Positions 29,144-38,315 of a DNA stretch of 64,000 nucleotides are shown here, in pieces. The position numbers and the translations under genes were made by a program. The DNA comes from Lewinellaceae bacterium (GTDB taxonomy: Bacteria > Bacteroidota > Bacteroidia > Chitinophagales > Saprospiraceae): contig JADJWX010000028.1 in the NCBI GenBank assembly GCA_016716135.1, positions 124,001-188,000 of the forward strand, read 5' to 3'. Each line of letters opens with the position of its first letter. Positions within the stretch are counted from its first letter, which is position 1. The notes beneath the pieces are model-generated. The model did not search any database. It had not been told where the DNA came from and saw only the letters and a list, made by a program, of their open reading frames with translations.

Positions 29144-29173
29144 CCATTGCCTCGTTTTCGGATATGGCCTTGT

Positions 29174-29206
29174 AGTGAGGGGGTGACTTCGAGTCACCCC
29201 CTCACT
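29174..29206 (+). terminator. Intrinsic terminator
   Basis: AGTGAGGGGGTGACT-TCG-AGTCACCCCCTCACT, a 15-bp exact stem followed by TTTTA. It ends the lipoprotein transcript. Confidence 0.8.
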
Positions 29207-29290
29207 TTTAGTTACAGCCTGTCGCAGCTCAAAAAATTAAACAAAATCAACGAAGGCTCGTTTTAGTGTAGTTACACTTATATTTACGTC

Positions 29291-29746
29291 ATGAATATCG
29301 AAGCCGAATTAAAAAGCACCAAACCGCTGCCCCCAAAACAACGGGCCCTGCTGAATATTTTATTCACAGCCAGTTGGTTGAGTTGTCAATTGCAACGGCA
29401 ATTGCGCAACTACAATCTCTCGCTCCCGCAGTACAACATCCTGCGCATCCTGAACGGCAGTTATCCCAAAGGGCTTTCCGTGCTCGACATCAAAGGCCGC
29501 ATGATCGACCGCAGCAGCAACGTGAGTCGCCTGGTTGAGAAGCTCCGCGAAAGCGGCTATGTCGATCGTGTCGCCCATTCCGGCGACCGGCGCATGGTGG
29601 TGGTTACTATTTCCGAACAGGGTAAATCGTTGCTTTCGGAAGTGCAGGCGACCGGTTTTGTTGACCCTGAAAAAATGCCCGGCAACAAACTGAGCGAGGC
29701 GGAAGCCACGGAACTGGCGCATTTGCTGGATAAGTTTCGGGCGTAA
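29291..29746 (+). CDS. MarR-family regulator
   Basis: 151 residues with the MarR winged helix: LPQYNILRILNGSYPKGLSV, the recognition helix region MIDRSSNVSRLVEKLRESG, and wing DRRMVVVTISEQG. MarR proteins bind small phenolic or oxidant ligands and repress nearby genes. No obvious target is next to it. The stop codon is directly followed by a GCGAAC palindrome and an inverted-repeat element. Confidence 0.92.
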   Translation: MNIEAELKSTKPLPPKQRALLNILFTASWLSCQLQRQLRNYNLSLPQYNILRILNGSYPKGLSVLDIKGRMIDRSSNVSRLVEKLRESGYVDRVAHSGDRRMVVVTISEQGKSLLSEVQATGFVDPEKMPGNKLSEAEATELAHLLDKFRA

Positions 29747-29964
29747 CGCGAACCTCCGGTTCGCGAATCTCAAGCGAACCGGTACCGGCGTGCAAAGGCA
29801 AGTTATATTTAGGATTCCCGCTTTCGAGCACCCTGTTTTATTAATACGCATTGTCATTCCGAGCGTAGCGAGGAACCTGTACAAGCGCAAGGGAGAAATG
29901 CTAAAAGCCAAATGGTTACCACAAATATTACCAATCATTGCACGCCGGTAGAGGTTCGCGTTAC
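29743..29964. repeat. Inverted-repeat (MITE-like) element between marR and rlmN
   Basis: 222 bp. The right end, read on the minus strand, is GTAACGCGAACCTC followed by TACCGGCGTGCAA. The left end, read on plus, has the same two blocks, but with a 26-bp palindrome-containing insert between them (CGCGAACC-TCC-GGTTCGCG at 29747-29765, then GCGAACCGG). The middle contains CATTCCGAGCGTAGCGAGGA, a motif often seen in dispersed bacterial repeats. It overlaps the marR and rlmN stop codons. Confidence 0.6.
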
Positions 29965-31007
29965 TTATTCGCCAACTGCCCGCAAGCCGCATCAATATCC
30001 TTCCCCCGGCTCCGCCGCACCGTCACCGTCACACCATTTTTTGCTAAAAAAGCGGCAAACGCATCCAGGCGTTCCTCGCCGGTTTTGGTAAACGGCGCTC
30101 CGTCGATGGGGTTGTATTCGATAATGTTGACCCGTACCGGAAACTGCCGCCGGCACAGCCGCACCAGTTTTTGCGCATCCTCGATGCTGTCGTTAAACCG
30201 CTCAAACGCAATGTATTCGTAGGAGATACGGTTTTTTGTTTTCCGGTAAAAATACTCCAGCGCCTCCATCAGCAGCTCCAGTTGGTTGCTCTCATTGATG
30301 GGCATAATTTCATTGCGCTTCGCATCGTCGGCGGCGTGCAGGCTGAGCGCCAGGTTGCTGCGAAAACCATCGTCGGCCAATTTGCGGATCATCTTTGCAA
30401 TGCCTGCCGTACTCACGGTGATGCGCCGGGCCGACATGCCCAAACCCAGGGGCGGCGGCGCGGTGATTCGCGCAATGCTTTCCATCGTATTGGCATAGGT
30501 CAACAGTGGCTCGCCCATGCCCATGTAAACGATATTGGTCAATCCTTGCCCATAAGCCTCCTGGCATTGCCGGTTCACGATAGCTACCTGGTCGTAAATC
30601 TCGTAGGCTTCGAGGTTGCGCTTTCGACCCATGCGGCCGGTAGCACAAAAAGCGCAGGTCAGGCTGCAACCCACCTGAGTACTCACGCACACCGTGTAGC
30701 GGGCATCTTCGGGCACAGGGATCAACACACTTTCAATACGATGACCGTCGTGCGTGACGAGGCGCGTTTTGATCGTGCCGTCGGCGCTGTGTTGCACCGC
30801 GTCGATTTGAAGGGTGTGCAGGGTAAAGCTTTCATTGATGCGCTGGCGCAAACTTTTGGGCAGGTTGGTCATGGCATCCAGATCGGTCGCCGATTTTGCC
30901 CAGAGCCATTCGTACAACTGCTTGGCCCGGAAACGCGGTTCGTTCCAGGAAGCGAAAAGTGTTTCAAGGTCGGGGAGGGATATGGTGCGGAGGTCGCGAA
31001 TAGTCAT
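29961..31007 (-). CDS. rlmN: 23S rRNA (adenine-C2)-methyltransferase RlmN
   Basis: 348 residues, a radical SAM enzyme. The iron-sulfur cluster ligands are CSLTCAFC. The SAM region contains YMGMGEPLLTYANT, and the conserved Cys of the catalytic pair is expected in the C-terminal AACGQL. It methylates A2503 in 23S rRNA and A37 of some tRNAs. N-terminal substrate recognition domain is present (LPSWNEPRFRAKQLYEWLW-like). It is adjacent to ftsK, 12 bp apart. Confidence 0.96.
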   Translation of the reverse strand: MTIRDLRTISLPDLETLFASWNEPRFRAKQLYEWLWAKSATDLDAMTNLPKSLRQRINESFTLHTLQIDAVQHSADGTIKTRLVTHDGHRIESVLIPVPEDARYTVCVSTQVGCSLTCAFCATGRMGRKRNLEAYEIYDQVAIVNRQCQEAYGQGLTNIVYMGMGEPLLTYANTMESIARITAPPPLGLGMSARRITVSTAGIAKMIRKLADDGFRSNLALSLHAADDAKRNEIMPINESNQLELLMEALEYFYRKTKNRISYEYIAFERFNDSIEDAQKLVRLCRRQFPVRVNIIEYNPIDGAPFTKTGEERLDAFAAFLAKNGVTVTVRRSRGKDIDAACGQLANK

Positions 31008-31019
31008 TGTTTGTACTGT

Positions 31020-33497
31020 TTATCTGCGCGCGCGGAGCTCGGTCAGAAAACGCTCCAGTTCGGTGCTGTCGTAGTAAAGCACTTCCCGCGGCTTGGAGCC
31101 CTCGGCGGGCCCGACGATCCCGAGGCCCTCCAATTGGTCCATAATCCGGCCTGCCCGGTTGTAGCCAAGTTTGAGGCGGCGCTGAATCATGCTGGTGGAG
31201 CCATGTTGTGTTTCGACCACCAGGCGGGCGGCGTCTTCGAGCATGTCGTCGAGGTCGGCCAGGCTAACTTCCTTGGAGCCGCCGCCATCGTCGTCGCTGT
31301 GAAATTCGGGCAGGAAAAAGGGTTCGGGGAATCCGGTTTGATTGGATATAAATTCGATGACCCGTTCCACTTCAGGGGTGTCAATAAATGCCGACTGCAA
31401 ACGCACGATATCGCCACCAACCGATAGCAGCATGTCGCCCTTGCCGGTCAGTTGGTCGGCGCCACCGGTATCGAGGATGGTTCGGCTGTCGACTTTGGAC
31501 ACCACCTTGAAGGCCACACGAGCCGGAAAGTTCGCTTTGATCACCCCGGTAATGATATTTACCGAAGGGCGCTGGGTAGCGATGATCAGGTGAATCCCCA
31601 CGGCGCGCGACAATTGCGCCAGGCGGCCGATGGGCAATTCGACTTCCTTGCCTGCCGTCATGATCAGGTCGGCAAACTCGTCGATGACCAGTACGATGTA
31701 CGGCAAAAACCGGTGGCCCTTGAGCGGGTTGAGCCGGCGGGCTACAAATTTGGTGTTGTATTCGGCAATATTGCGCGTTTCGGCACTTTTGAGCAGATCA
31801 TACCTTGTTTCCATTTCGATGATCAGCGAATTGAGCGTTTGCACCACTTTGCTGGTTTCCGTAACGATCGGCTCGATCTGGTCGGGCAAAAAGCCGAGGA
31901 AGTGATTGGCCAGGCGGGCGTAGGGGAAGAGCTCCACTTTTTTCGGGTCGATCAGGATGAGTTTGATCTGCGAAGGGTGTTTTTTGTAGAGCAGGGAATT
32001 CAGGATCACGTTGATGCCCACGGATTTACCCTGGCCGGTGGCGCCGGCGATCAGCAAATGGGGCATCTTGGTCAGGTCCGCCACGAATACCTCGTTCTGG
32101 ATATTTTTTCCAAGGGCAATGGGCAGCTCCATTTTGGCGCGCTTGAACTTATCGTCTTGCAGCACTTCGCGCATACCCACCGTTTGCCGCTTTTTGTTGG
32201 GCACTTCGATACCGATGGTGCCCTTGCCCGGGATAGGCGCGATGATCCGTATGCCGAGTGCCGAAAGGTTGAGGGCAATATCGTCTTCGAGGTTTTTGAT
32301 TTTTGAAATTCTTATGCCCCGCGCCGGCACGATCTCGTAGAGGGTTACCGTCGGCCCGATCGTCGCCTTGATTTTTTCAATATCAATTTTAAAATTGAGC
32401 AGGGTGTGCAGAATCTGGTTTTTGTTGTGTTCCAGCTCTTCCCGGTCAATTTCAAGGTGGGTATTGTCGTACTCGTGCAGGAGTTGCAGGTGCGGGTACT
32501 CGTAGTGCGACAACTCCAGGGTGGGGTCGTACGGTTCGGTCAGGTTTTCACTGTCTTCCTGAATCGCTTCCACCGGGGGTTTGTAGGCCTCTGCCTCATC
32601 GGGTGTGATGGGTGGCGGAGCCGGCGGTATGTTGATCTCCAGTTCGGTGTCTTCCGCGTTTTCGCTTTTTTTCGCGGGCTTATCGTCACTGAAGAGCGCG
32701 CTTTTTTTCGACAGGTCGAAAGCCAGTTGTCCGCCCGGGCTGAGGCTTTCTTCTTCGCTGTTTCCCGCTGTTTTTTTCAATGATTCCATCTCCAGCTCGG
32801 CCAGCAGCGGTTTCTCCGTTTCCGGCTTATCTGTCGTGGAAATGGCAGCAGACGGCTTGGGTACCCGGCGGCGCTTGCCGTATTCCCCGCTCAGCAAATC
32901 GCGCCATGCGCGTTGTATTTCAAATAAGAACTTGCGCCAGGTAAAATCGGAAAGGTCAGGGTTGTTGTTCCAAACAAACACTGCCAGCAAGGCAAAAATC
33001 AGCAACGCAAGTGTGCCGGGAATGCCCAGGAACTTCTGAATCCATTCGCTTACGGCCAGGCCGAAAACGCCCCCTACCGGGAATTCAAACGTCTGAAATA
33101 AAAACGAACCGACGATTGAAACCACCACCATCCAGATGGCCGTTTTCTGCAGGGTGGCCGACAGGTGGCTTGCCGGCACACGCCGGATCAGCCCCAGGCC
33201 GTACTTGTACAACAGGTACACAAATCCAAACGATGCCACCCCAAAGCCCCAATAAATTATGCTGTCGGCCAAAAAAGCGCCGAGACGGCCCAACCAGTTA
33301 TCCACCTCCACATCGCCCAGAAACATATCCCAGGAAAACCGGAACACGATGTCGTGGTCGTTTTCCCAGGTAAAGAAGTAGGAAGTGAAGGCGACAAGAA
33401 AATAGAATGAGAGAAATAGGAGGAACATCCCGAATAGTTTCGAGAGGCGTTCATCGTCGAAGGAAAGGCTTCTTTGTCCGCGGTTACTTTTGGCCAT
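31020..33497 (-). CDS. ftsK: DNA translocase FtsK
   Basis: 825 residues. About four N-terminal membrane helices (to residue 190), a Ser/Glu-rich linker (about 215-325), and a motor domain with Walker A GATGQGKSVG and Walker B LVIDEFADL. The C-terminal gamma winged helix (TSMIQRRLKLGYNRAGRIMD) reads DNA orientation sequences. It pumps DNA at the division septum for dimer resolution and chromosome segregation. Length is typical of Bacteroidota. Confidence 0.96.
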   Translation of the reverse strand: MAKSNRGQRSLSFDDERLSKLFGMFLLFLSFYFLVAFTSYFFTWENDHDIVFRFSWDMFLGDVEVDNWLGRLGAFLADSIIYWGFGVASFGFVYLLYKYGLGLIRRVPASHLSATLQKTAIWMVVVSIVGSFLFQTFEFPVGGVFGLAVSEWIQKFLGIPGTLALLIFALLAVFVWNNNPDLSDFTWRKFLFEIQRAWRDLLSGEYGKRRRVPKPSAAISTTDKPETEKPLLAELEMESLKKTAGNSEEESLSPGGQLAFDLSKKSALFSDDKPAKKSENAEDTELEINIPPAPPPITPDEAEAYKPPVEAIQEDSENLTEPYDPTLELSHYEYPHLQLLHEYDNTHLEIDREELEHNKNQILHTLLNFKIDIEKIKATIGPTVTLYEIVPARGIRISKIKNLEDDIALNLSALGIRIIAPIPGKGTIGIEVPNKKRQTVGMREVLQDDKFKRAKMELPIALGKNIQNEVFVADLTKMPHLLIAGATGQGKSVGINVILNSLLYKKHPSQIKLILIDPKKVELFPYARLANHFLGFLPDQIEPIVTETSKVVQTLNSLIIEMETRYDLLKSAETRNIAEYNTKFVARRLNPLKGHRFLPYIVLVIDEFADLIMTAGKEVELPIGRLAQLSRAVGIHLIIATQRPSVNIITGVIKANFPARVAFKVVSKVDSRTILDTGGADQLTGKGDMLLSVGGDIVRLQSAFIDTPEVERVIEFISNQTGFPEPFFLPEFHSDDDGGGSKEVSLADLDDMLEDAARLVVETQHGSTSMIQRRLKLGYNRAGRIMDQLEGLGIVGPAEGSKPREVLYYDSTELERFLTELRARR

Positions 33498-33503
33498 ATG
33501 TAA

Positions 33504-33550
33504 AGCGAACGTCCCGTTCGCTGTTTATTGAACGCGAACGTCTGGTTCGC
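33504..33550. repeat. Two tandem GCGAAC palindromes in the ftsK leader
   Basis: AGCGAAC-gtccc-GTTCGCT at 33504-33522 and GCGAAC-gtctg-GTTCGC at 33534-33550. Both lie just upstream of the ftsK ATG, inside the predicted 5' leader, and could form stems over the ribosome-binding region. Confidence 0.6.
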
Positions 33551-33579
33551 ATTTATATCAATTAAGGGCTGGTTCTGTG

Positions 33580-33587
33580 CAAAAGTA
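33580..33587 (-). promoter_or_regulatory. -7 box for ftsK
   Basis: The minus strand reads TACTTTTG (TAnnTTTG), about 85 bp before the ftsK start. No strong -33 box was found. Confidence 0.48.
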
Positions 33588-33619
33588 AGGTCTGTGCGGT
33601 AAATGCCACTTTTTTTATA

Positions 33620-33657
33620 GCAATAGTCCCACGATAAATGCATTGCGGGACTATTGC
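33620..33657. repeat. Inverted repeat GCAATAGTCCC
   Basis: GCAATAGTCCC at 33620-33630 and its exact complement at 33647-33657, with a 16-bp spacer. It lies in the ftsK-to-small-ORF gap. No T tract follows on either strand, so termination is doubtful. Confidence 0.5.
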
Positions 33658-33718
33658 TTGAATAACAGGCTGTTGCTTTGGGCTGTTTGCAAAACTTCGG
33701 TTTGCTCATGCGATAAAC

Positions 33719-33737
33719 CGCGAACCGGCGGTTCGCG
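33719..33737. repeat. GCGAAC-type palindrome after a small ORF
   Basis: CGCGAACC-GGC-GGTTCGCG. It starts on the base next to the stop of the small minus-strand ORF ending at 33738, as the copies near 2617 and 29747 do for their genes. Confidence 0.6.
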
Positions 33738-33869
33738 TTACGATACCATTACCCCAATCCCCAGCGCCACCTCATCATTCAACTCCACCTTTTCGCCATC
33801 CAGGGTGTTTGTAAGCAAAAGCCTGGTCACCGATATTTCTCCTTTTTTAGTTGTAATTCTAAAACTCAC
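33738..33869 (-). CDS. Possible 43-residue protein
   Basis: A short minus-strand ORF opening with GTG (VSFRITTKKGEISVTRL). Its stop is directly followed by a GCGAAC palindrome, the same pattern seen after two real genes. It lies 28 bp downstream of the ileS 3' remainder. There is no family match that I recognise. It could be a real small gene or the tail of a degraded one. Confidence 0.35.
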   Translation of the reverse strand: MSFRITTKKGEISVTRLLLTNTLDGEKVELNDEVALGIGVMVS

Positions 33870-33896
33870 AAAAATCGATGTTTAATCGAGACAACT

Positions 33897-34637
33897 TCAC
33901 TTTTTTGGGGATTGCAAAACCTTTTCGATTCTTTTTGCAAAGTTTTTTCCTTTATATAGATTCATGATTTGGAGTTTAAAATCACTTAAATAGTATTTAC
34001 TATGATGAGAAATAATTTCGACTGCCCTATAACGAACATATGATGAATTGTTTTTTAGACCTTCTTTGATTAATCCTTTAATTTTTGTGTTTTTCAACAA
34101 GGCTTTATCTTGTTTTAATAAATCATCGATTGCTACTAAACCAGCAACCTTTTTAGATATGTCAGTGGATTTTATCCATTTTATATAAAAAGATAGATGA
34201 TCACTATCTGAAGATCGATTAATTGCTCTTTCAATTTTCCTTCTATCGGTTTTTCTTCTTTCCGTTAAGCTTACTACGGATAGTTTGAGTTTTGGAAAAG
34301 ATTCATCAATCTCAACAGTAAACTTATCCGGGAGGTTGTTGACAAAAAATATTTCTGTACCAATTACTTCTTTTTTTATTTCTGCCTCAATGGATTGCAA
34401 TGCATTTATGAACTCCTCTTCAGACTTGCTTTCTAATTGAATTTGCAAAACTATTCCTTCAATAACCTTAAAATCCTTATTTTTTCGTGTACTTTGAATT
34501 TTACTAATTAATTCACGTTTGAGCCATTCAATACGGGCTTGTTTGGTAAAATTTATCTAGAGCAACAGTAATGACACCATCAGAGGCTGTTTTCCACCCT
34601 GGCATATCCTCAGTAGTGATAAAAACATCTTCTGGTG
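33897..34637 (-). pseudogene. 3' remainder of ileS (DUF5915-like tail) with frame breaks
   Basis: After the ileS stop at 34638 the coding signal goes on. One frame reads ITPEDVFITTEDMPGW and DGVITVALD (about 34690-34560). Then the frame of 33897-34448 continues upstream as FTKQARIEWLKRELISKIQS and downstream through IVLQIQLESKSEEEF to KFTVEIDESFPKL. This is the C-terminal DUF5915-like tail of Bacteroidota IleRS. The frame is broken near 34675 and 34557, and a TAA is present. A further 100-residue helical, HEAT-like part follows. The stretch is AT-rich compared with its surroundings. It may be decay, recombination or base-calling error. Confidence 0.7.
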
Positions 34638-37600
34638 TTATTTTTTAAGTTTTACCATTTTCAAGAAAATAAACATCGAGCCTGTTTTCTCCAAATTAGA
34701 GATTTCATCATTTGTTAAATAACTAATTGCTACTGCCACTTCTTTCATGTTTTTTCCCAAACGAGCCCCAAGTGTTTTAAAGTTTGCCTTGGCTGATTTT
34801 TTCAGCAAACCAGAAGTATCAGTAATATATTCCAATTCCTTTACATTAGTTTCCAAAATCAGCGGCTTTACGGCCTCCACTTCGGCCTGGAAAGCACCAT
34901 CCAGCACCGGCAGCAGAATTTTTTGCAAAGGCAAACGCACCCGGAGTTTGTCTTTTTTGCGGATGCTCAGCGCCAGCGAACAAATGCGTTGGGCGTGGTC
35001 CATGCGCCGTTCCAGGGCCATGTCCACCTTCGAAGGGTCGGGCTGCGTCAGGTCGGTCAGGTGCACCGAGTCGTGTTGCAGCGGCGTGTTGTTGGCTTTT
35101 GCCGTTGCTTTGATCGGGGCGGTCAGGTTGCGGTAGAGCCAGTCGGCAAAAAAAGGCGCCGCCGGGGCTGACAGCTGGCCGACCACCATCAGGCACTCGA
35201 AGAGCGTTTGGTAAGCGGCGAGTTTGTCTTCACCCATTTCGCCCTTCCAGAAACGCCGGCGCGACAACCGGACGTACCAGTTGGACAGGTGCTCGTCCAC
35301 AAAATTTTCGATAGCGCGGCAGGCTTTGGTCGGTTCGTAGTCGTTCATCGCCGCGTGGTAGTCGGCCACAAGGCTGTACAATTTGGAGATGATCCAGCGG
35401 TCGAGCTCGCTGCGCTTGCTGTACGGCAGCACATTTGACTCGTCCATTTTAAACCCGTCGAGGTTGGCGTACAGCGCGAAGAAATTGTAGGTGTTGAACA
35501 GGGTGCCGAAAAACTTATTCCGGCTTTCCACGATGCCGCTTTCGTCAAACTTCAGGTTATCCCAGGGCGCTGCATTGCTGATCATATACCAGCGGGTGGC
35601 GTCGGCGCCGTGTTCGTCGATGGTTTCGAAAGGATTCACCACATTGCCCTTCGACTTGGACATTTTTTCGCCGTTTTTATCCAGCACCAGGCCGTTGGAC
35701 ACTACGTTTTTGTACGCCACCGAATCGAAACACATGACTGCGATCGCGTGCAGGGTGTAAAACCAACCCCGGGTTTGGTCGACGCCCTCGGCGATAAAAT
35801 CGGCGGGGAAATTCTGTTTCCACTTTTCCTGGTTTTCAAACGGGTAATGCCATTGGGCGTAGGGCATGGAGCCGGAGTCGAACCAGACGTCGATGAGGTC
35901 CAGTTCGCGGCGCATGGGTTTTCCGGAAGGGGAAACGAGGACGATGTCGTCGATGTAGGGGCGGTGGAGGTCGGCCCCCGGCTTCGACTCCTGCCCAGGT
36001 GTCAACCCCACCCCCGACCCCTCCCCAAGGGGGAGGGGAGCCGTAGAAGGGCTTTCCGCTTTGGCAAGGGTGTTTTTTTGTACTTGAACGACCTGCCATA
36101 ATTTTTTCAAAACGGCCGGTCTTTCATTTTGTACTTCCGAATTTGTGAACCGGATAACTGAATAACCACAGGCTTCGAGAAACTCCGTCCGGTATTTGTC
36201 GTATTCCGGTTGAATATCATGAACATCACCGTCAATTTCGACAACTAAACGGTATTCCAGACTTACAAAATCTGCGATAAAATCTTCTATGGCATGTTGG
36301 CGCCGAAATTTGATGCCGTGAAATTGTTTGTCACGCAGGGCATCCCACATGATTTTTTCGGCAGGAGTAGGATTTTTTCGGTTAGCGCGAACATAGTCTT
36401 TCAAAAATTTCCAGCGCTCCGGGTCGGTTTTGAAAGAAATCCGGTCGGAATAACCAGCTGCAGCAGATTTGACTTCCCTATGCTCGGCAACCCCCTCTAC
36501 GGCTCCCCTCCCCCCTTGGGGAGGGGTTGGGGGTGGGGTTGCTCCCCCCTCCCCAAGGGGGCCGGGGCCGAATGGATTCCCCTCCATCAGCCCAGCCGCC
36601 ACAGCCTTGTCCACCTCCTTGCTCAACTGCTCAATTGAGCCGATGCACAGCTCCTCACTTTCATCTTCCGTACGCCAGATCGGCAACGGCACCCCCCAGT
36701 AGCGCGAGCGGCTGAGGTTCCAGTCCTGCAGGTTTTCGAGCCATACGCCAAAACGCCCAGTGCCGGTGGAGGCTGGTTTCCAATTGATGGTTTTGTTCAA
36801 CTCGGCCATGCGCTCGCGGGCTGCCGATGCGCGGATAAACCAGGAGTCGAGCGGGTAGTACAGCACCGGCTTGTCGGTCCGCCAACAGTGCGGGTAGCTG
36901 TGTTTATATTTTTCAATGCGGAAGGCCTTGTTCTCGTCCTTAAGTTTGAGGGCGATGAGCAAATCCGTGGGTTTGAAATCTTTTTCAGCCTGCACCTCTG
37001 CCGGGTAATATTCGGCTTTCACATAGCGCCCGGCAAAGTCGGTCACTTCCGGCACAAAACGGCCCTGTTTATCCACGAGGGGCAGGATGCGGCCTTTGTC
37101 GTCGGGCACGCCTATCATGGGTACGCCGTTTTCCTTGCAGGCGCGCATATCGTCGGCGCCAAAGTAGGGGGCGGTATGCACCACGCCGGTACCGTCTTCA
37201 GTGGTCACCCAGTCGCCGGGCAACACGCGAAACCCATCCTTTTCGAGTTCCGGGGAGCTCACATAGGGCATCAATTGTTCAAAGTGGACGCCTACCAGGT
37301 CTTTTCCCTGAAAGGTTTTCTCTACTTTAAACGGGATGTTTTTATCGCCCTCCTTGTAATCTTCAAATGCCAATGCCGCGTTTCCCTCCGGAAAATAAGC
37401 CGGCAGGCGGTCCTTTGCCAACACCAGGCTAACCGGCGCGCCGGTGTACGGGCTGAAGGTCCGAACCTTGGCGTACGTGATGCCCGGGCCAACGGTAAGC
37501 GCCACGTTACTGGGCAGCGTCCAGGGCGTAGTGGTCCAGGCAAGGATGCGCACATCCTCGTCATCGGCATCAAACAGGAAGGCCGACCGGTCTTCGCGTT

Positions 37601-38259
37601 TTACCTTGAACATCGCCACCGTGGAGAAATCTGTCACTTCTTTATAACAACCCGGCATGTTCAGCTCATGCGTGCTCAGGCCGGTTCCGGCAGCCGGGCT
37701 GTAAGGTTGAATGGTGAAGCCTTTTGTACAAAAACGATTCGCCGTTGGCCGTTCGTTTTTCGTACAGCCGCTGAAGCAGCCACCAGCAGGATTCGATGTA
37801 TTCGTTTTTGAAGGTGATGTACGGATTGTCCAAGTCCACCCAGTAGCCCATTTTCCGGGTAATATCATCCCAGAGGTCTTTGTAGCGCATGACCGTGGTG
37901 CGGCAGGCCTGGTTGTATTCCTCCACCGTGATTTTTTTTCCAATATCCTCTTTGGTGATGCCCAGTTCTTTTTCCACCTGGAGCTCGATAGGTAAGCCAT
38001 GCGTATCCCAGCCGCCTTTGCGCTCCACACGATGTCCCTTGAGGGTTTGGTAGCGGCAAAAAATATCCTTCACCGTGCGGGAAATCACATGGTGGATGCC
38101 GGGTTTGCCGTTGGCAGAGGGGGGGCCTTCGTAAAACACGAATGCGTTTTCGGCCGGGCGCTGGTCGACGGATTTTTTAAAGATCTGTTCATCGTCCCAA
38201 AACTGGAGGATCTCGGCGTCGATGCTGGGTAGGTGGAGGTGTTTGAATTCTCGATACAT
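34638..38259 (-). CDS. ileS: Isoleucyl-tRNA synthetase with DUF559 insert and frameshift
   Basis: The true start is ATG 38259 (MYREFKHLHLPSIDAE). The first part to about 37730 has GPPSANGKPGIHHVISR (HIGH motif). At about 37728 the reading frame moves: AAAA in place of AAA after a TAC codon. The rest then continues as KGFTIQPYSPAAGTGLSTHE to 34638, with WDxD editing residues and KMSKS in the catalytic part, and an insert of DUF559 at 36004-36540. The C-terminus is cut by a stop. The tail is described separately. It attaches isoleucine to tRNA and is essential. Either the copy is non-functional, or homopolymer calls are wrong. Confidence 0.85.
36004..36540 (-). mobile_element. DUF559 element copy 2, inside ileS
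   Basis: 537 bp, divisible by three. Terminal repeats are near-identical over about 49 bp, beginning AACCCCACCCCC from each end and running through CCCCTCCCCAAGGGG to GAGCCGTAGA. The encoded core has FRRQHAIEDFIADFVSLE and VEIDGDVH. It sits in the variable loop before LHRPYIDDIVLV of IleRS. Here the left repeat is read as TPPPTPPQ, a different frame from copies 1 and 3. A second related hairpin lies just outside at 36541-36572 (CTCCCCCCTCCCCAAGGGGG). Confidence 0.84.
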
Positions 38260-38315
38260 ACTGTTGCTGCTTATTGTGTTTATCTGCTGCCTTACTTTTA
38301 TTAAATGATTCAATT

